NCBI RefSeq assembly: GCF_030506325.1
Contig: NZ_CP120683.1
Span: 1,116,001 to 1,180,000 of the forward strand
Reading direction: 5' to 3'
DNA from: Tunicatimonas pelagia
GTDB taxonomy: Bacteria; Bacteroidota; Bacteroidia; Cytophagales; Cyclobacteriaceae
DNA length: 64,000 bases
Numbering within the stretch: position 1 is the first letter of the stretch; each line of letters starts with the position of its first letter. Positions 23,117-31,365 of the stretch are shown piece after piece. The position numbers were made by a program, and so were the translations under genes. Under the pieces are notes generated by a model. That model made no database searches, was not told where the DNA came from, and saw only the letters and a program-made list of their open reading frames with translations.

Positions 23117-25731
23117 TGAGCGGAACGAATAACTATATCATTCCGCCCAAATGGCCACTAAAGTTCCTTCGGTTTTTACTCAAAGAGGAATACCTCGAAG
23201 AGATCGAGGGAGATATGGAGGAGCGGTTTCGGGATAATCTGGAGCTGTTTTCGGCTAACAAAGCCAGGCGACTGTATGCCTGGGATACATTAAAATTATT
23301 GCGCCCTACGCTCATGAGAGGGCTGAGAGGATATTACCGAGTAAATCATACCGCTATGTTAAAAAGTTATTTCACTGTCGCTTGGCGTAATCTACTGAAA
23401 CAGAAAGCTTATAGTACTCTCAATATTATGGGACTTTGCTTAGGCATCGCCTGTGTACTGTTAATTGCGATTCACCTTAACGATGAACTTAGTTACGAGA
23501 GTAGCTTTCCTAAGCATGAGTGTATCTACCGGGTAAGTTTTGAGGGGTGGGCAAAGAGTGCTCCTCCAATGGCAGAAATACTAGCAGAATTCTATCCTGA
23601 AATTCAGCAGACGGCCCGTTTTTACTATATGTATCCCAGAATTTTGCGTTACAAAGAATTTCAATCGGAAGAGGATCACGGCTACATGGCCGATTCTACT
23701 GCCTTTTCCGTGTTTGACTTTAAACTTGTCCAGGGCGACCCTCAGCAAATTTTTAGGACTCCTCACAGTATGGTGGTCACCGAAAGTATGGCGAGAAAAT
23801 ACTTTGGAGATGAAAATCCATTGGGGAAGGTTCTAATGAACAATAGTACAGAATTTCAAGTCACCGGGGTGGTGGAAGACTTGCCCAGCAACACCCATCT
23901 GAGAATCAATTTTCTGGTTTCTATGGCTACCTTTTATAAGGACATACCGGAGAATATGACGGATAGTCGAGGATGGATGGCTACGTATACTTATGCTTTA
24001 TTTAATGAACAGAAAGACGTAAAAAAAGCTAGGGAAAGGTTACCAGAGCTTCTACTAGATTACTATAAAGAATGGGGCACTCCCGAAGAGATACTAGCTA
24101 AGATGAACTGGACTTTTATGCCCCTGGATGATATTCACTTGCATTCCAGCCTGATACAAGAAATGGGGCCTAACAGCGATATTATCTATATCTACGTTTT
24201 TGCGGCTATCGGGCTTTTTATTCTACTAATCGCCTCTATCAACTTTATCAACATCTTTACTACCCAGTCCTTAAAACGCATGAAGGAAGTGGGTATTCGG
24301 CGGGCCATTGGGGCAAAGAAGAACCAACTGTTAGGGCAGTTTTTGGGGGAGGCGTTCATGGTCACTCTGATGGCTTCTACCTTAGCAATTCTTCTGTTTA
24401 CCCTTGTTCTTCCCTTCTATAACCAACTGGCTGGTAAACAAATCGTAGCGAGTCAGGCATTCAGCGTTGACAACTTACTGATCATCGTGGGAATCATACT
24501 GACGGTAGGGCTACTCTCTGGGTTGTATCCTGCCTTTTTTGTATCAGGGTTTTCACCCTTAAAAGCCCTAGCCGGAGCCAAGAAGCCCCGTTCTTCGGCT
24601 GGGATTATGCGAAAAGGCTTGCTAGTATTTCAGTTTGTGGTAGCGGTTTTTATGGTGGTGAGCACCCTCGTAGTCTACCAGCAGATGCAGTACTTCCACG
24701 ATAAAAAGCTAGGTTTTGATAAAGATCAGGTAGTAGCCGTAAATCTCTTTGGAGATTTAAAACAAAAGTTTGCTGAGAACGGGGCGGCTTTGAAAGCCGA
24801 ACTAATACAGTCGCTCAATATCAGCCATATTGGTACGGCTTCTAATCTGCCCGGGGATGGATTGAGTGTTGAATCGGTAGTGCCCGATGGAGTACCGGAA
24901 GATAATGAATTACCTACCGTGAAGGTACTTCGGGTAGATGAAAATTACTTATCTACTCTACAAATTGAGTTGAAAGAAGGGCGAAATTTTTCCCGACAGT
25001 TTAATGACTCGGCGGCCTTTATTATCAACGAAACAGCCGCTAAACTATTAAATATTGATGATCCGGTGGGTAGCTACGTCACCAATCAAACCCGAAATCT
25101 GCATGGCCCCATCGTAGGGGTAATAAAGGATTATCATTTTTCTTCTTTGCACAATCCTATGGAGCCACTGGTGCTGGAGTACAACCCTAATTGGAATAAC
25201 TTCTTGTTGGTGAAGCTACAGGGTGGAAAAATACCGGAGACCATAAGTGGCTTGGAAGCGAATATCCAGAAAATAGTACCGAACTACCTGTTTAACTACC
25301 AATTTCTAGACGACAGGATTAATCTACTGTATCAGGACGAAGCAAAAATGAGTACGTTATTTAAGTTTTTTGCCCTTTTTGCCATTATGATCGCCTGTTT
25401 GGGGCTGTTCGGTCTGTCAGCCCACGCTTCTGAGATTCGAACCAAGGAGGTAGCCATTCGTAAAGCCATTGGGGCGACCATTACGCAGGTAGTTCAGCTA
25501 CTTTCTAGGGAATTTATAGTGCTAGTGATGATCGGCAATCTTGTTGCCTGGCCGTTGGCTTGGTGGGCGATGAACCAGTGGCTGGATAATTTTACGTACC
25601 ATGTTGCTATTCATTGGGGAGTGTTTGCAGTAGCTAGTGGTTTGTCCTTATTAGTAGCCTTACTCACAGTAAGTTATCACGCCATTAAGACTGCCCTTGC
25701 TAACCCTGTAGACTCATTACGAAATGAGTAA
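23116..25731 (+). CDS. MacB/FtsX-type ABC transporter permease
   Basis: 871 residues. The N-terminal prefix domain (about 1-75; LRFLLKEEYLEEIEGDMEERFRDNLELFSANKARRLYAWDTLKLLRP) is found in PadR-linked permeases. TM1 is near 95-115 (NIMGLCLGIACVLLIAIHL), followed by a MacB-like periplasmic domain, an FtsX block near 355-480 (NFINIFTTQSLKRMKEVGIRRAIGAKKNQL) and a second periplasmic domain. The closing FtsX block (FALFAIMIACLGLFGLSAHASEIRTKEVAIRKAIGATITQV) ends at SLRNE. No ATPase is encoded here, so it relies on one elsewhere. Probable role: export or mechanotransmission across the envelope. Confidence 0.88.
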   Translation: MSGTNNYIIPPKWPLKFLRFLLKEEYLEEIEGDMEERFRDNLELFSANKARRLYAWDTLKLLRPTLMRGLRGYYRVNHTAMLKSYFTVAWRNLLKQKAYSTLNIMGLCLGIACVLLIAIHLNDELSYESSFPKHECIYRVSFEGWAKSAPPMAEILAEFYPEIQQTARFYYMYPRILRYKEFQSEEDHGYMADSTAFSVFDFKLVQGDPQQIFRTPHSMVVTESMARKYFGDENPLGKVLMNNSTEFQVTGVVEDLPSNTHLRINFLVSMATFYKDIPENMTDSRGWMATYTYALFNEQKDVKKARERLPELLLDYYKEWGTPEEILAKMNWTFMPLDDIHLHSSLIQEMGPNSDIIYIYVFAAIGLFILLIASINFINIFTTQSLKRMKEVGIRRAIGAKKNQLLGQFLGEAFMVTLMASTLAILLFTLVLPFYNQLAGKQIVASQAFSVDNLLIIVGIILTVGLLSGLYPAFFVSGFSPLKALAGAKKPRSSAGIMRKGLLVFQFVVAVFMVVSTLVVYQQMQYFHDKKLGFDKDQVVAVNLFGDLKQKFAENGAALKAELIQSLNISHIGTASNLPGDGLSVESVVPDGVPEDNELPTVKVLRVDENYLSTLQIELKEGRNFSRQFNDSAAFIINETAAKLLNIDDPVGSYVTNQTRNLHGPIVGVIKDYHFSSLHNPMEPLVLEYNPNWNNFLLVKLQGGKIPETISGLEANIQKIVPNYLFNYQFLDDRINLLYQDEAKMSTLFKFFALFAIMIACLGLFGLSAHASEIRTKEVAIRKAIGATITQVVQLLSREFIVLVMIGNLVAWPLAWWAMNQWLDNFTYHVAIHWGVFAVASGLSLLVALLTVSYHAIKTALANPVDSLRNE

Positions 25732-26053
25732 CAAAGCTTCGCCACCGAAACTCCTACTTCGTTTCTTCCGCTGGTTCTGCCGGCCGGAATACCTGGAAGA
25801 GATCGAGGGGGATATGGAGGAACGGTTCCGAGACAATCTTGAAAGGCACAGCATAAGAAAAGCCAGGCGACTGTATGCGTGGGATACATTAAAATTATTG
25901 CGCCCTACGCTAATGAAGGGACTGAAGATATATTATAGATCAAATCATACAGCTATGTTTCGTAATTACTTATCTATTGGCTTTCGCATTCTTGTCAAAG
26001 GCAAAGTATACTCCGTCCTCACCATTTTCAGCTTAGCAATAGGACTCGCTTAG
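25724..26053 (+). pseudogene. truncated second permease of the same family
   Basis: The start overlaps the end of the first permease by 8 bases. The 109 codons give the prefix domain (FCRPEYLEEIEGDMEERFRDNLERHSIRKARRLYAWDTLKLLRP) and most of TM1 (VYSVLTIFSLAIGLA), then a stop. The homology to 23116-25731 ends abruptly at about 26050, and tRNA-like sequence begins there. At least 750 residues are missing, so a deletion or insertion joined the permease to the tRNA region. Confidence 0.8.
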
Positions 26054-26109
26054 CAGTGGTTCCCCACCGGGACGAGCGCAGCAAACCAATATCTGCCTAC
26101 TCTCCAGAT

Positions 26110-26196
26110 GTGCCCACCGGGAGTCGAACCGAGCATCGGCCGCCCGGAATACTCAGGGTTTAAGCCTGAGGCGTATGCCAGTTCCGCCATGAGCAC
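26110..26196 (-). tRNA. tRNA-Leu (anticodon UAA)
   Basis: 87 bases on the minus strand. The acceptor stem GTGCTCA/TGGGCAC, the D arm GCG..CGC, the anticodon loop CTTAAAC in the stem TCAGG/CCTGA, a long variable arm and discriminator A fit a class II leucine tRNA. No CCA is encoded. The T stem (CTCGG/CCCGG) has a C-C mismatch at the middle pair, unusual for a working gene. Confidence 0.82.
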
Positions 26197-26202
26197 GCTA
26201 GT

Positions 26203-26276
26203 ACGGAAGGAAGGACTTGAACCCTCAATATTTCTCATTTTGAATGAGACGGCTTTGCCCGTTTGCCCACTTCCGT
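26203..26276 (-). tRNA. tRNA with CAA anticodon, short variable loop
   Basis: 74 bases on the minus strand fold as a complete class I cloverleaf: acceptor ACGGAAG/CTTCCGT, D arm GGC..GCC, anticodon stem TCTCA/TGAGA with loop TTCAAAA, a variable loop of 6, and T stem GAGGG/CCTTC. The anticodon CAA reads the leucine codon UUG and the discriminator is A, as in leucine tRNAs. Leucine tRNAs normally carry a long variable arm, which is missing here. Identity is therefore Leu by anticodon only. Confidence 0.72.
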
Positions 26277-26280
26277 TTGT

Positions 26281-26367
26281 ACCCTGTGAGGGATTCGAAC
26301 CGCGTCACGGTGACCCCCAAGATCCTGATCCTAAATCAGACGTGTATGCCAGTTCCACCAACAGGGC
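26281..26367 (-). tRNA. tRNA-Leu (anticodon UAG)
   Basis: 87 bases on the minus strand. Acceptor GCCCTGT/ACAGGGT, D arm GTG..CAC, anticodon stem TCTGA/TCAGG with loop TTTAGGA, long variable arm with a GTCA/TGAC stem, discriminator A. The T stem reads CGCGG against CCCTC, with two C-C mismatches, so the gene may be decaying or altered by recombination. Confidence 0.78.
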
Positions 26368-26377
26368 ATTTTGGGCA

Positions 26378-26410
26378 TAAAAAAAGCCTCTCGACAATCT
26401 CGAGAGGCTT
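26378..26410 (-). terminator. strong intrinsic terminator directly before the tRNA cluster
   Basis: An 11-bp stem, AAGCCTCTCGA with TCGAGAGGCTT, has a 5-base loop and is followed on the minus strand by seven T residues. It lies 11 bases upstream of tRNA-Leu(UAG), so it would stop transcription before the tRNAs unless antiterminated. One arm can pair instead with 26461-26468 (see the leader). Confidence 0.82.
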
Positions 26411-26436
26411 CTGTATATACCTTTAGTTAATATCTA

Positions 26437-26501
26437 CTACTTCTGATCAGGTAATACCATGCCTCTCGTTATTCAGCGAATAACTGCTTAGGGAGAGACA
26501 T
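26437..26501 (-). promoter_or_regulatory. candidate leucine attenuator leader with two mini-ORFs
   Basis: On the minus strand ATG 26501 encodes MSLPKQLFAE and a stop (leucine codons CTC and TTA), then ATG 26460 encodes MVLPDQK (leucine TTA). Four segments can pair in turn. GTCTCTC (26499-26493, inside the first mini-ORF) pairs with GAGAGGC (26467-26461). CGAGAGGC (26468-26461) can instead pair with GCCTCTCG (26408-26401), the first arm of the terminator. That arm otherwise closes the terminator with CGAGAGGC at 26393-26386. Segments 2 and 4 are thus identical over 8 bases, as in ribosome-mediated attenuators. Confidence 0.55.
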
Positions 26502-26529
26502 AATATGGTCACCATTTTGATCATCAATG

Positions 26530-26561
26530 CAAATATTGATTAATATTTAATGTTATCAAAA
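26530..26561 (-). promoter_or_regulatory. Bacteroidota-type promoter for the leader and tRNAs
   Basis: On the minus strand TTTTG and AATATTTG are separated by about 20 bases, close to the TTTG and TAnnTTTG boxes of Bacteroidota promoters. The predicted start is some 20 bases upstream of the first mini-ORF. Confidence 0.5.
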
Positions 26562-26628
26562 TGCAATCATTGTAATTAAGTAAACTTACCTTAACCAGAC
26601 CTATTAAGCATTTGCTTACTTGAGTTAT

Positions 26629-26964
26629 TTAGTTCGCTAATTCTAGCTCGATAATTTTACGCCGAGTACCACTAACAGAGATGGTATCATTACCTTGTGC
26701 ATACTGGTTTTTTGCTTCAACATAGTATAATCCAGGCGAGGCAGCCCTTAGCTCGGTAACATTACGACGACTATCATTCAAATCAAACTCATCAGAAGTA
26801 ACCAGCTTGTCATCCTGAAATACCTTGAGTTTATAGTTATCAGGAACCCCTCCGTTTTCCGTTACGTGGATTTCCAACCAAGTAAATCCGGATTCGGTAT
26901 CCGGTTCACAAGAAGGGGAAAAAATACTTACGGAAAATAACAGAAATAGTAATCGGCAATTCAT
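26629..26964 (-). CDS. small lipoprotein
   Basis: 111 residues with a lipoprotein signal (MNCRLLFLLFSVSIFSPSC, Cys at about 19). The mature part is a single small beta-sandwich-like domain: GFTWLEIHVTENGG, YKLKVFQDDKLVTSDEFDL, a YYVEAKNQYAQG strand and a closing RKIIELELA. The pattern is like carboxypeptidase-regulatory or Ig-like domains, but no family can be named. It is the only gene between the tRNA leader and the conjugation-linked genes. Confidence 0.55.
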   Translation of the reverse strand: MNCRLLFLLFSVSIFSPSCEPDTESGFTWLEIHVTENGGVPDNYKLKVFQDDKLVTSDEFDLNDSRRNVTELRAASPGLYYVEAKNQYAQGNDTISVSGTRRKIIELELAN

Positions 26965-27429
26965 ACCTATTCATAATCGATATTCATACCAGTAAAGATT
27001 TAATCAAATCAAAAAGAAGTCAGATACTTACTTTCTAAATGAAAAACTGTTGAGTGAATACCCCGTGGGTACCCTACCCGAGAAGGGATTTTAAAGTTGA
27101 AAAGTGCCAGCAAAATTAGCCGAAAGAATCAGTTCAAAAAATCAACAAAAGTAATAAATACTCATTTGTTACCTGTTGATTTGCTTGTCTGCTGAATGAG
27201 CGGTGAATAGTGACCTAAACTTGTTGCGTTTCTGAAAAGTCTCAGCCAGTCAGTGGGAATTACATGCTGAGTTGGCGTGAGGTAGAGCACTTGGCTCATG
27301 CTGCAATGAGTCAAGCAACCTTCCTGTTACCAGTGAAAGCCCAACAACTTATACTAAGAAATAGCGATAGAACCCAAGGTACTAGGCTAAGACCAGTCAA
27401 CACAGACCCTAGCCTATTCCTTAAAGAGA
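26965..27429. other. gene-free stretch
   Basis: AT-rich spacer between the small lipoprotein and the end of the conjugation-linked operon. I see short imperfect repeats only; no tRNA, clear terminator or ORF. Confidence 0.35.
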
Positions 27430-28185
27430 TTATGAAGGCTTAATGCCTTGCCACTGTGCTAGTAGTTTATCTCTTCCCGCACGGGGATATTTTTGGTAAT
27501 ACGTATTCCGATTAGTCAGGCAGAAAACCGGACGCTTATGCTGATCAGCATAGTTACGCCAAAACGAAAACTGTTCTGTAGGTATTTGGTCAAAAACAAA
27601 CTGTTCACGCTTACTGAGATTTCCTTTCCGGGAGTACTCAATAATCACCATTCGGCTGTTCAGGGGTACATGGGCGGTGTGCACCTTTCCCTGCACAGTA
27701 TACTCTACTGAGGAGGTGCAAACCTTACCTTTTTGCCAGTAGCTGCCCCGGACGATAGTGCGGACTTGAAAGCCCACCCGGTCGGTTTGCCAGCCTGTAT
27801 CGAAGATACCGTACTGCAAGGTATAGTTGAGGAAACGACTGTAGTAAGCCGTTCCACTGACCCTTTGCAGACTACTCGTCCTACTTACCGAAGGTAAAGA
27901 CGCCTGAAACTGGTAATCCAGGATCGCCCGGCCTTGCACCTTCGGCAGATTCCGGGCTAAAAGTGAGGACGACGTTTCTAGTAGTAGCGTATCCAGTTGT
28001 GGGGGCAATGCCTGCGGGGAGAGATCAGCAGATAGCTGCTGTTCCAAATTGGAAACGATCTTGCCTTCCTGCCAGATAACCTTCCCTGTGGTGAGGGTTT
28101 CGTTCGGAGTTATCTCATCGGAATAGCAGGCGGTCAAAAACGAAGAAGCTACGAAAGTGAATAGAAAATAAGAAAGCGTTTTCAT
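27430..28185 (-). CDS. lipoprotein at the end of the conjugation operon
   Basis: 251 residues; lipoprotein signal MKTLSYFLFTFVASSFLTAC (Cys about residue 20). The mature protein has RAILDYQFQASLPSVSR, YYSRFLNYTLQYGIFDTGWQTDRVGFQVRTIVRGSYW and a C-terminal FSFWRNYADQHKRPVFCLTNRNTYYQKYPR. No named domain. It lies last in a series of leftward genes starting with the tra operon, about 70 bases after the coiled-coil gene, so a surface or exclusion role is possible (inference). Confidence 0.55.
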   Translation of the reverse strand: MKTLSYFLFTFVASSFLTACYSDEITPNETLTTGKVIWQEGKIVSNLEQQLSADLSPQALPPQLDTLLLETSSSLLARNLPKVQGRAILDYQFQASLPSVSRTSSLQRVSGTAYYSRFLNYTLQYGIFDTGWQTDRVGFQVRTIVRGSYWQKGKVCTSSVEYTVQGKVHTAHVPLNSRMVIIEYSRKGNLSKREQFVFDQIPTEQFSFWRNYADQHKRPVFCLTNRNTYYQKYPRAGRDKLLAQWQGIKPS

Positions 28186-28252
28186 ATTGGGGGTAAGATT
28201 AGTGTGAGAAATGATAGTATCAATAAAGGGGCTGCTAGGATGCTTAAGCGAT

Positions 28253-29215
28253 CTAAAGTTCCACTTCGGCTTGCCGGGAAGGAGCGGGTACGGAGGGCTG
28301 GACCATCAGTTCAGCGTAGCGTTCTTGCTGCTCAACAGAAAGGTTGGTTAAGGGGGAAGCCGTCTTTTCTGGTCCTACTTCCTCACCTCGTATTTCTTGC
28401 CCAGGGCTAACCAAGCTACGCTGCACTACCTCTTGATAATCCTGGTCAATACTAGTAATCTTCGCTCGGACCTGGGTATACTGCTGAAGCTGCTGCTCAG
28501 CCCGGTCAGCACGTAGGGCAACGTGCTGTCCTTTCTGCTGGTTAGGCATCCTAAACTCGCCTTGTTCGGCTTCGGCCAGTATTTCTGCCCGACCGTGAGG
28601 TGAAAGCGACTTAGCGTTCGCCACATACTCCTCGTTTTCCTCCTGCTGAATAGCTTTGGCCTGCTCGTAATCCGACCGCATGACCTCAATACCGTGCCGG
28701 GTATACTTTTCCAAACGTTCCAGATTATAGGCCGTAGGTAGAGCGCGGTATGAGTCCAGTTGCTGGTTGAGGTTCGTGCGAAGTTTGGTATCATCCTCCC
28801 GCTGATCACTGTAGCGGCTTTTTTCTTCCAAATACCGTGATACTTCTTCCGAAGCCTGTTCTAAGGGTTTACTATTCGTTTCTAAGTACTGCCGGGCGGG
28901 AAAGGACAGTTCCTCTAAGGCTTTAGGCTTAGGTTCAGGCTGTAAGGCCTGCTCCAACCGCTGCTGTACTTCCACCGTTCGTTCCAAAGCAGGGTTCTTG
29001 CCCAACCGCTCTTCGGTAAGTTGATTGAGTTCTTTAAGTGTTGTGCTCGCAATCCGGCTATGCGCCAGCACTTCTTTACTGCTTGGGTCAAAGCGGTGTA
29101 GCACTTGCTCGTACTGCTGGGCTACCTCATCGTAACCATAGCCCCGCAAGGCATCGGCGGCAGTCCGGCCCGCTTGGCGTAAATTCTCTTGTTCATCAAG
29201 TTTTTCTTGTTCCAT
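28253..29215 (-). CDS. coiled-coil protein of the conjugation cluster
   Basis: 320 residues, soluble, very rich in Gln, Glu and Leu, with long helical stretches (EVAQQYEQVLHRF, TTLKELNQLTEERL, ERLEKYTRHGIEVMRSDYEQAKAIQQEENEEY, DRAEQQLQQYTQVRAKITS). There is no signal peptide or membrane segment. Proteins of this composition in mobile elements often serve as scaffolds or relaxase-associated factors, but no domain is recognised. It is 50 bases downstream of the PH-domain gene in the same direction. Confidence 0.55.
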   Translation of the reverse strand: MEQEKLDEQENLRQAGRTAADALRGYGYDEVAQQYEQVLHRFDPSSKEVLAHSRIASTTLKELNQLTEERLGKNPALERTVEVQQRLEQALQPEPKPKALEELSFPARQYLETNSKPLEQASEEVSRYLEEKSRYSDQREDDTKLRTNLNQQLDSYRALPTAYNLERLEKYTRHGIEVMRSDYEQAKAIQQEENEEYVANAKSLSPHGRAEILAEAEQGEFRMPNQQKGQHVALRADRAEQQLQQYTQVRAKITSIDQDYQEVVQRSLVSPGQEIRGEEVGPEKTASPLTNLSVEQQERYAELMVQPSVPAPSRQAEVEL

Positions 29216-29265
29216 GAAAATTATTGAGTTTTGGGGATTAAGAAATAGGTTTTAGACTGTCCAGA

Positions 29266-29679
29266 TTAATCAATCTCACGCACTCCCTTTTGCGTTCGTA
29301 AGTTCTCTACCTGTCGCCGAATGAGTTCTCTGACTGTGTGAGCATCCGTAATGCCCCGTAGCACGAGCGTTGGATGGGTCTGATCCGATGTAATGAGCAC
29401 CAAGTCAGAGAGCCCGAACCATCGGTAAAAGAAAGGGGATACAATCGTATAGTCTTTAATCCGGTAGAGTTCTACTTCATCCGAAATGCGGTGTAGTACT
29501 CCTTGCTGGCAGATCAATCGTTCGGTGGTCAATGTGTAGCGGGTTGCTCGAGCCTGTAGGTACCGCCATAGAGCGAAAGGTATGGGTAGTAGCAATACAC
29601 AGGACAGATAAAGTCCTAAATACATGAGCGGGGAAGGACGGTCTTGCCAAAGGATATTGGTTTGCATAACGATCATCAT
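29266..29679 (-). CDS. bacterial PH-domain membrane protein
   Basis: About 133-137 residues (ATG 29667, MQTNILWQDRPS, is as likely as 29679). A membrane hairpin (YLGLYLSCVLLLPIPFALWRYLQ) is followed by a bPH domain: RYTLTTERLICQQGVLHRISDEVELYRIKDYTIVSPFFYRWFGLSDLVLITSD and RGITDAHTVRELIRRQVE. The family is common and its ligand generally unknown. The stop of the upstream TrbJ-like gene (29680) touches this gene, so they are in one transcript. Confidence 0.8.
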   Translation of the reverse strand: MMIVMQTNILWQDRPSPLMYLGLYLSCVLLLPIPFALWRYLQARATRYTLTTERLICQQGVLHRISDEVELYRIKDYTIVSPFFYRWFGLSDLVLITSDQTHPTLVLRGITDAHTVRELIRRQVENLRTQKGVREID

Positions 29680-30504
29680 TTAGTAGTCTAGTACTCGGGT
29701 ACGGGCAATCGTTCTTCGCTCTAGTCGTTTCTGTTGCTGATCGGCTTGCCGTCGCATTGACTTGACCGAAGCAACATCCTGAAGTAAGGCATCCGAGCGC
29801 TCTAGTAGTTGTCCGGCGAGTAGTAAATAGTCTTCCGAGAAAACTTGTAGCCGGATACGCTCGGCTTCGGTCATGGAGAATCCCGGCGTGGCGACGCCCG
29901 GCCTGGATAAGTGCTGGGATTGCTTTAGTACTTCGTTCATTTCAGTGGCTTTGAGGATCAAGTCTTCAGACAGGTATTGAAAAGCCACCGCTGCGTAGGC
30001 TTTTCGCTCGGCTACTACTTGATGAAGACCATCGGATAGCGATTGGCTCGTTTGCTTAGCTTGCTTTAGGGAAGTCAAATCGTTAGGCATGGCATCCGCC
30101 CTTCCGGCCATAAATAGGTCACGGTACAGTTCATTAGGATGCCAGTTAAACCCAAGGGGCTCTACGACGATATCGATTTCTATCTGGGGTTGCATGGGTC
30201 CCTTCACTAGTTCAGTCGCTAGGAAGACGAATTTAGATAAGTCCGCCCAGTGTAGGTCCCGGATGCTTTGTGCCTGTTGGAGTTCATCCAGTACCTGCTG
30301 CTGCAAGGTTTTGATCGCTTCGTAGCGGGTATCAATATTTTCCGTAAAGTCCCGGATCTTCCCTTGCTGCTGACCTTTCAATAGATTAACGGCTAGGTTT
30401 TCGCCGCTTTTCGCGATGGCTTTTTTGTCAATGATCAGCTGAGCGTAAACCCAATGGGAAAAGAGTAAGAGTATTCCGGTGCTTATGAATAGACGTATAC
30501 GCAT
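29680..30504 (-). CDS. TrbJ/TraI-like conjugation protein, paralogue 3
   Basis: 274 residues with signal peptide (LFISTGILLLFSHWVYAQ). It carries the shared motifs of this trio: LQQAQSIRDLHWADLSKF in the N-terminal helical part and FSMTEAERIRLQVFSEDYLLLAGQLLERSDALLQ near the end. The fold is all-helical, as in VirB5/TrbJ-like subunits (Bacteroides TraI, DUF4141-like) that sit at the pilus tip or periplasmic face. Gene order after TraM supports a T4SS role. Its exact subunit function cannot be read from sequence. Confidence 0.6.
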   Translation of the reverse strand: MRIRLFISTGILLLFSHWVYAQLIIDKKAIAKSGENLAVNLLKGQQQGKIRDFTENIDTRYEAIKTLQQQVLDELQQAQSIRDLHWADLSKFVFLATELVKGPMQPQIEIDIVVEPLGFNWHPNELYRDLFMAGRADAMPNDLTSLKQAKQTSQSLSDGLHQVVAERKAYAAVAFQYLSEDLILKATEMNEVLKQSQHLSRPGVATPGFSMTEAERIRLQVFSEDYLLLAGQLLERSDALLQDVASVKSMRRQADQQQKRLERRTIARTRVLDY

Positions 30505-30523
30505 GATCGTATTATTATTAGAT

Positions 30524-31354
30524 TTAGAATAAAGGAGTGCCGCGCAAAACCCTTCGCTTTTGAGCTTGTCGGAAGCTATTTAGCACCTGCCGTTTGGAAA
30601 AAGGGTAATCACCTGTCTGCTGGATAAGCGCGTCTGCCTTTTCTTGGAGTTGCTGACTGCTAATAAGGTAGTCCTGCATCCGCCCTAGTACTTCCAGCCG
30701 TTCACTTTCGGTCATGGAAAAAGAAGCATCCGTGTTTAGCAGTTTTCGCAGTTCATCCGATTTAGCTATCTTTCCATTAGCGAATTGCTGGTAGGCCTGG
30801 GCGAGCTGTAGTTTACGCCGGGCACTCATTTCCTGAAGGGCTATGGCGTTCAACTGCCTTAAATGTTGATCTCTCTGAAACGAGGCTAACTGGGTAAAAA
30901 GAAGGCTTTCATCGTAGGGCACCAATTGCTGGGAAAGGGCTTCACTTTTTTCCAACGGAAGGCTTTGTTCAGCATAGGTCCGGTGCAGGTTGCTGGCAAA
31001 CGAATATTTGCCCAGATGACCCGCAGTACCTACAGTCCATGTTAGCGCTTCCCGGGCTGCTTCTGTATCCGCTACCGCTAGGGAAGCCGTGCTATGGGTT
31101 TGCCTAAGAAATTCCCGATAGCGGTACTGAAGCTCCCCAGTCGCTTCCACATCATCTCGAGTGTTTTTACTCATGCGCCGCAGCAGCAAAAGATAGCCTA
31201 GTTGTCTGGTATTGCGCTTAGCGTTTTCCCCCAGGCTATCTTTGAGGGCCCGGTCTTCTACTTTGATCACTTTCTGGGCATAGCATACCCGGGTAAAAGC
31301 GACAGTCAGGCTACTGGCGAGTAGTATGGTTAAGGCTATTCTGTAGGACTTCAT
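30524..31354 (-). CDS. TrbJ/TraI-like conjugation protein, paralogue 2
   Basis: 276 residues with signal peptide (ALTILLASSLTVAFTRVCYAQ). It keeps FSMTESERLEVLGRMQDYLISSQQLQEKADALIQ but has lost the WADL motif of its neighbours (the place reads LRQTHSTASLAVADTEAA). It is the most diverged of the three tandem copies. It ends 20 bases before paralogue 3, with the same strand and helical layout. Confidence 0.58.
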   Translation of the reverse strand: MKSYRIALTILLASSLTVAFTRVCYAQKVIKVEDRALKDSLGENAKRNTRQLGYLLLLRRMSKNTRDDVEATGELQYRYREFLRQTHSTASLAVADTEAAREALTWTVGTAGHLGKYSFASNLHRTYAEQSLPLEKSEALSQQLVPYDESLLFTQLASFQRDQHLRQLNAIALQEMSARRKLQLAQAYQQFANGKIAKSDELRKLLNTDASFSMTESERLEVLGRMQDYLISSQQLQEKADALIQQTGDYPFSKRQVLNSFRQAQKRRVLRGTPLF

Positions 31355-31365
31355 CGTACTCGTGA

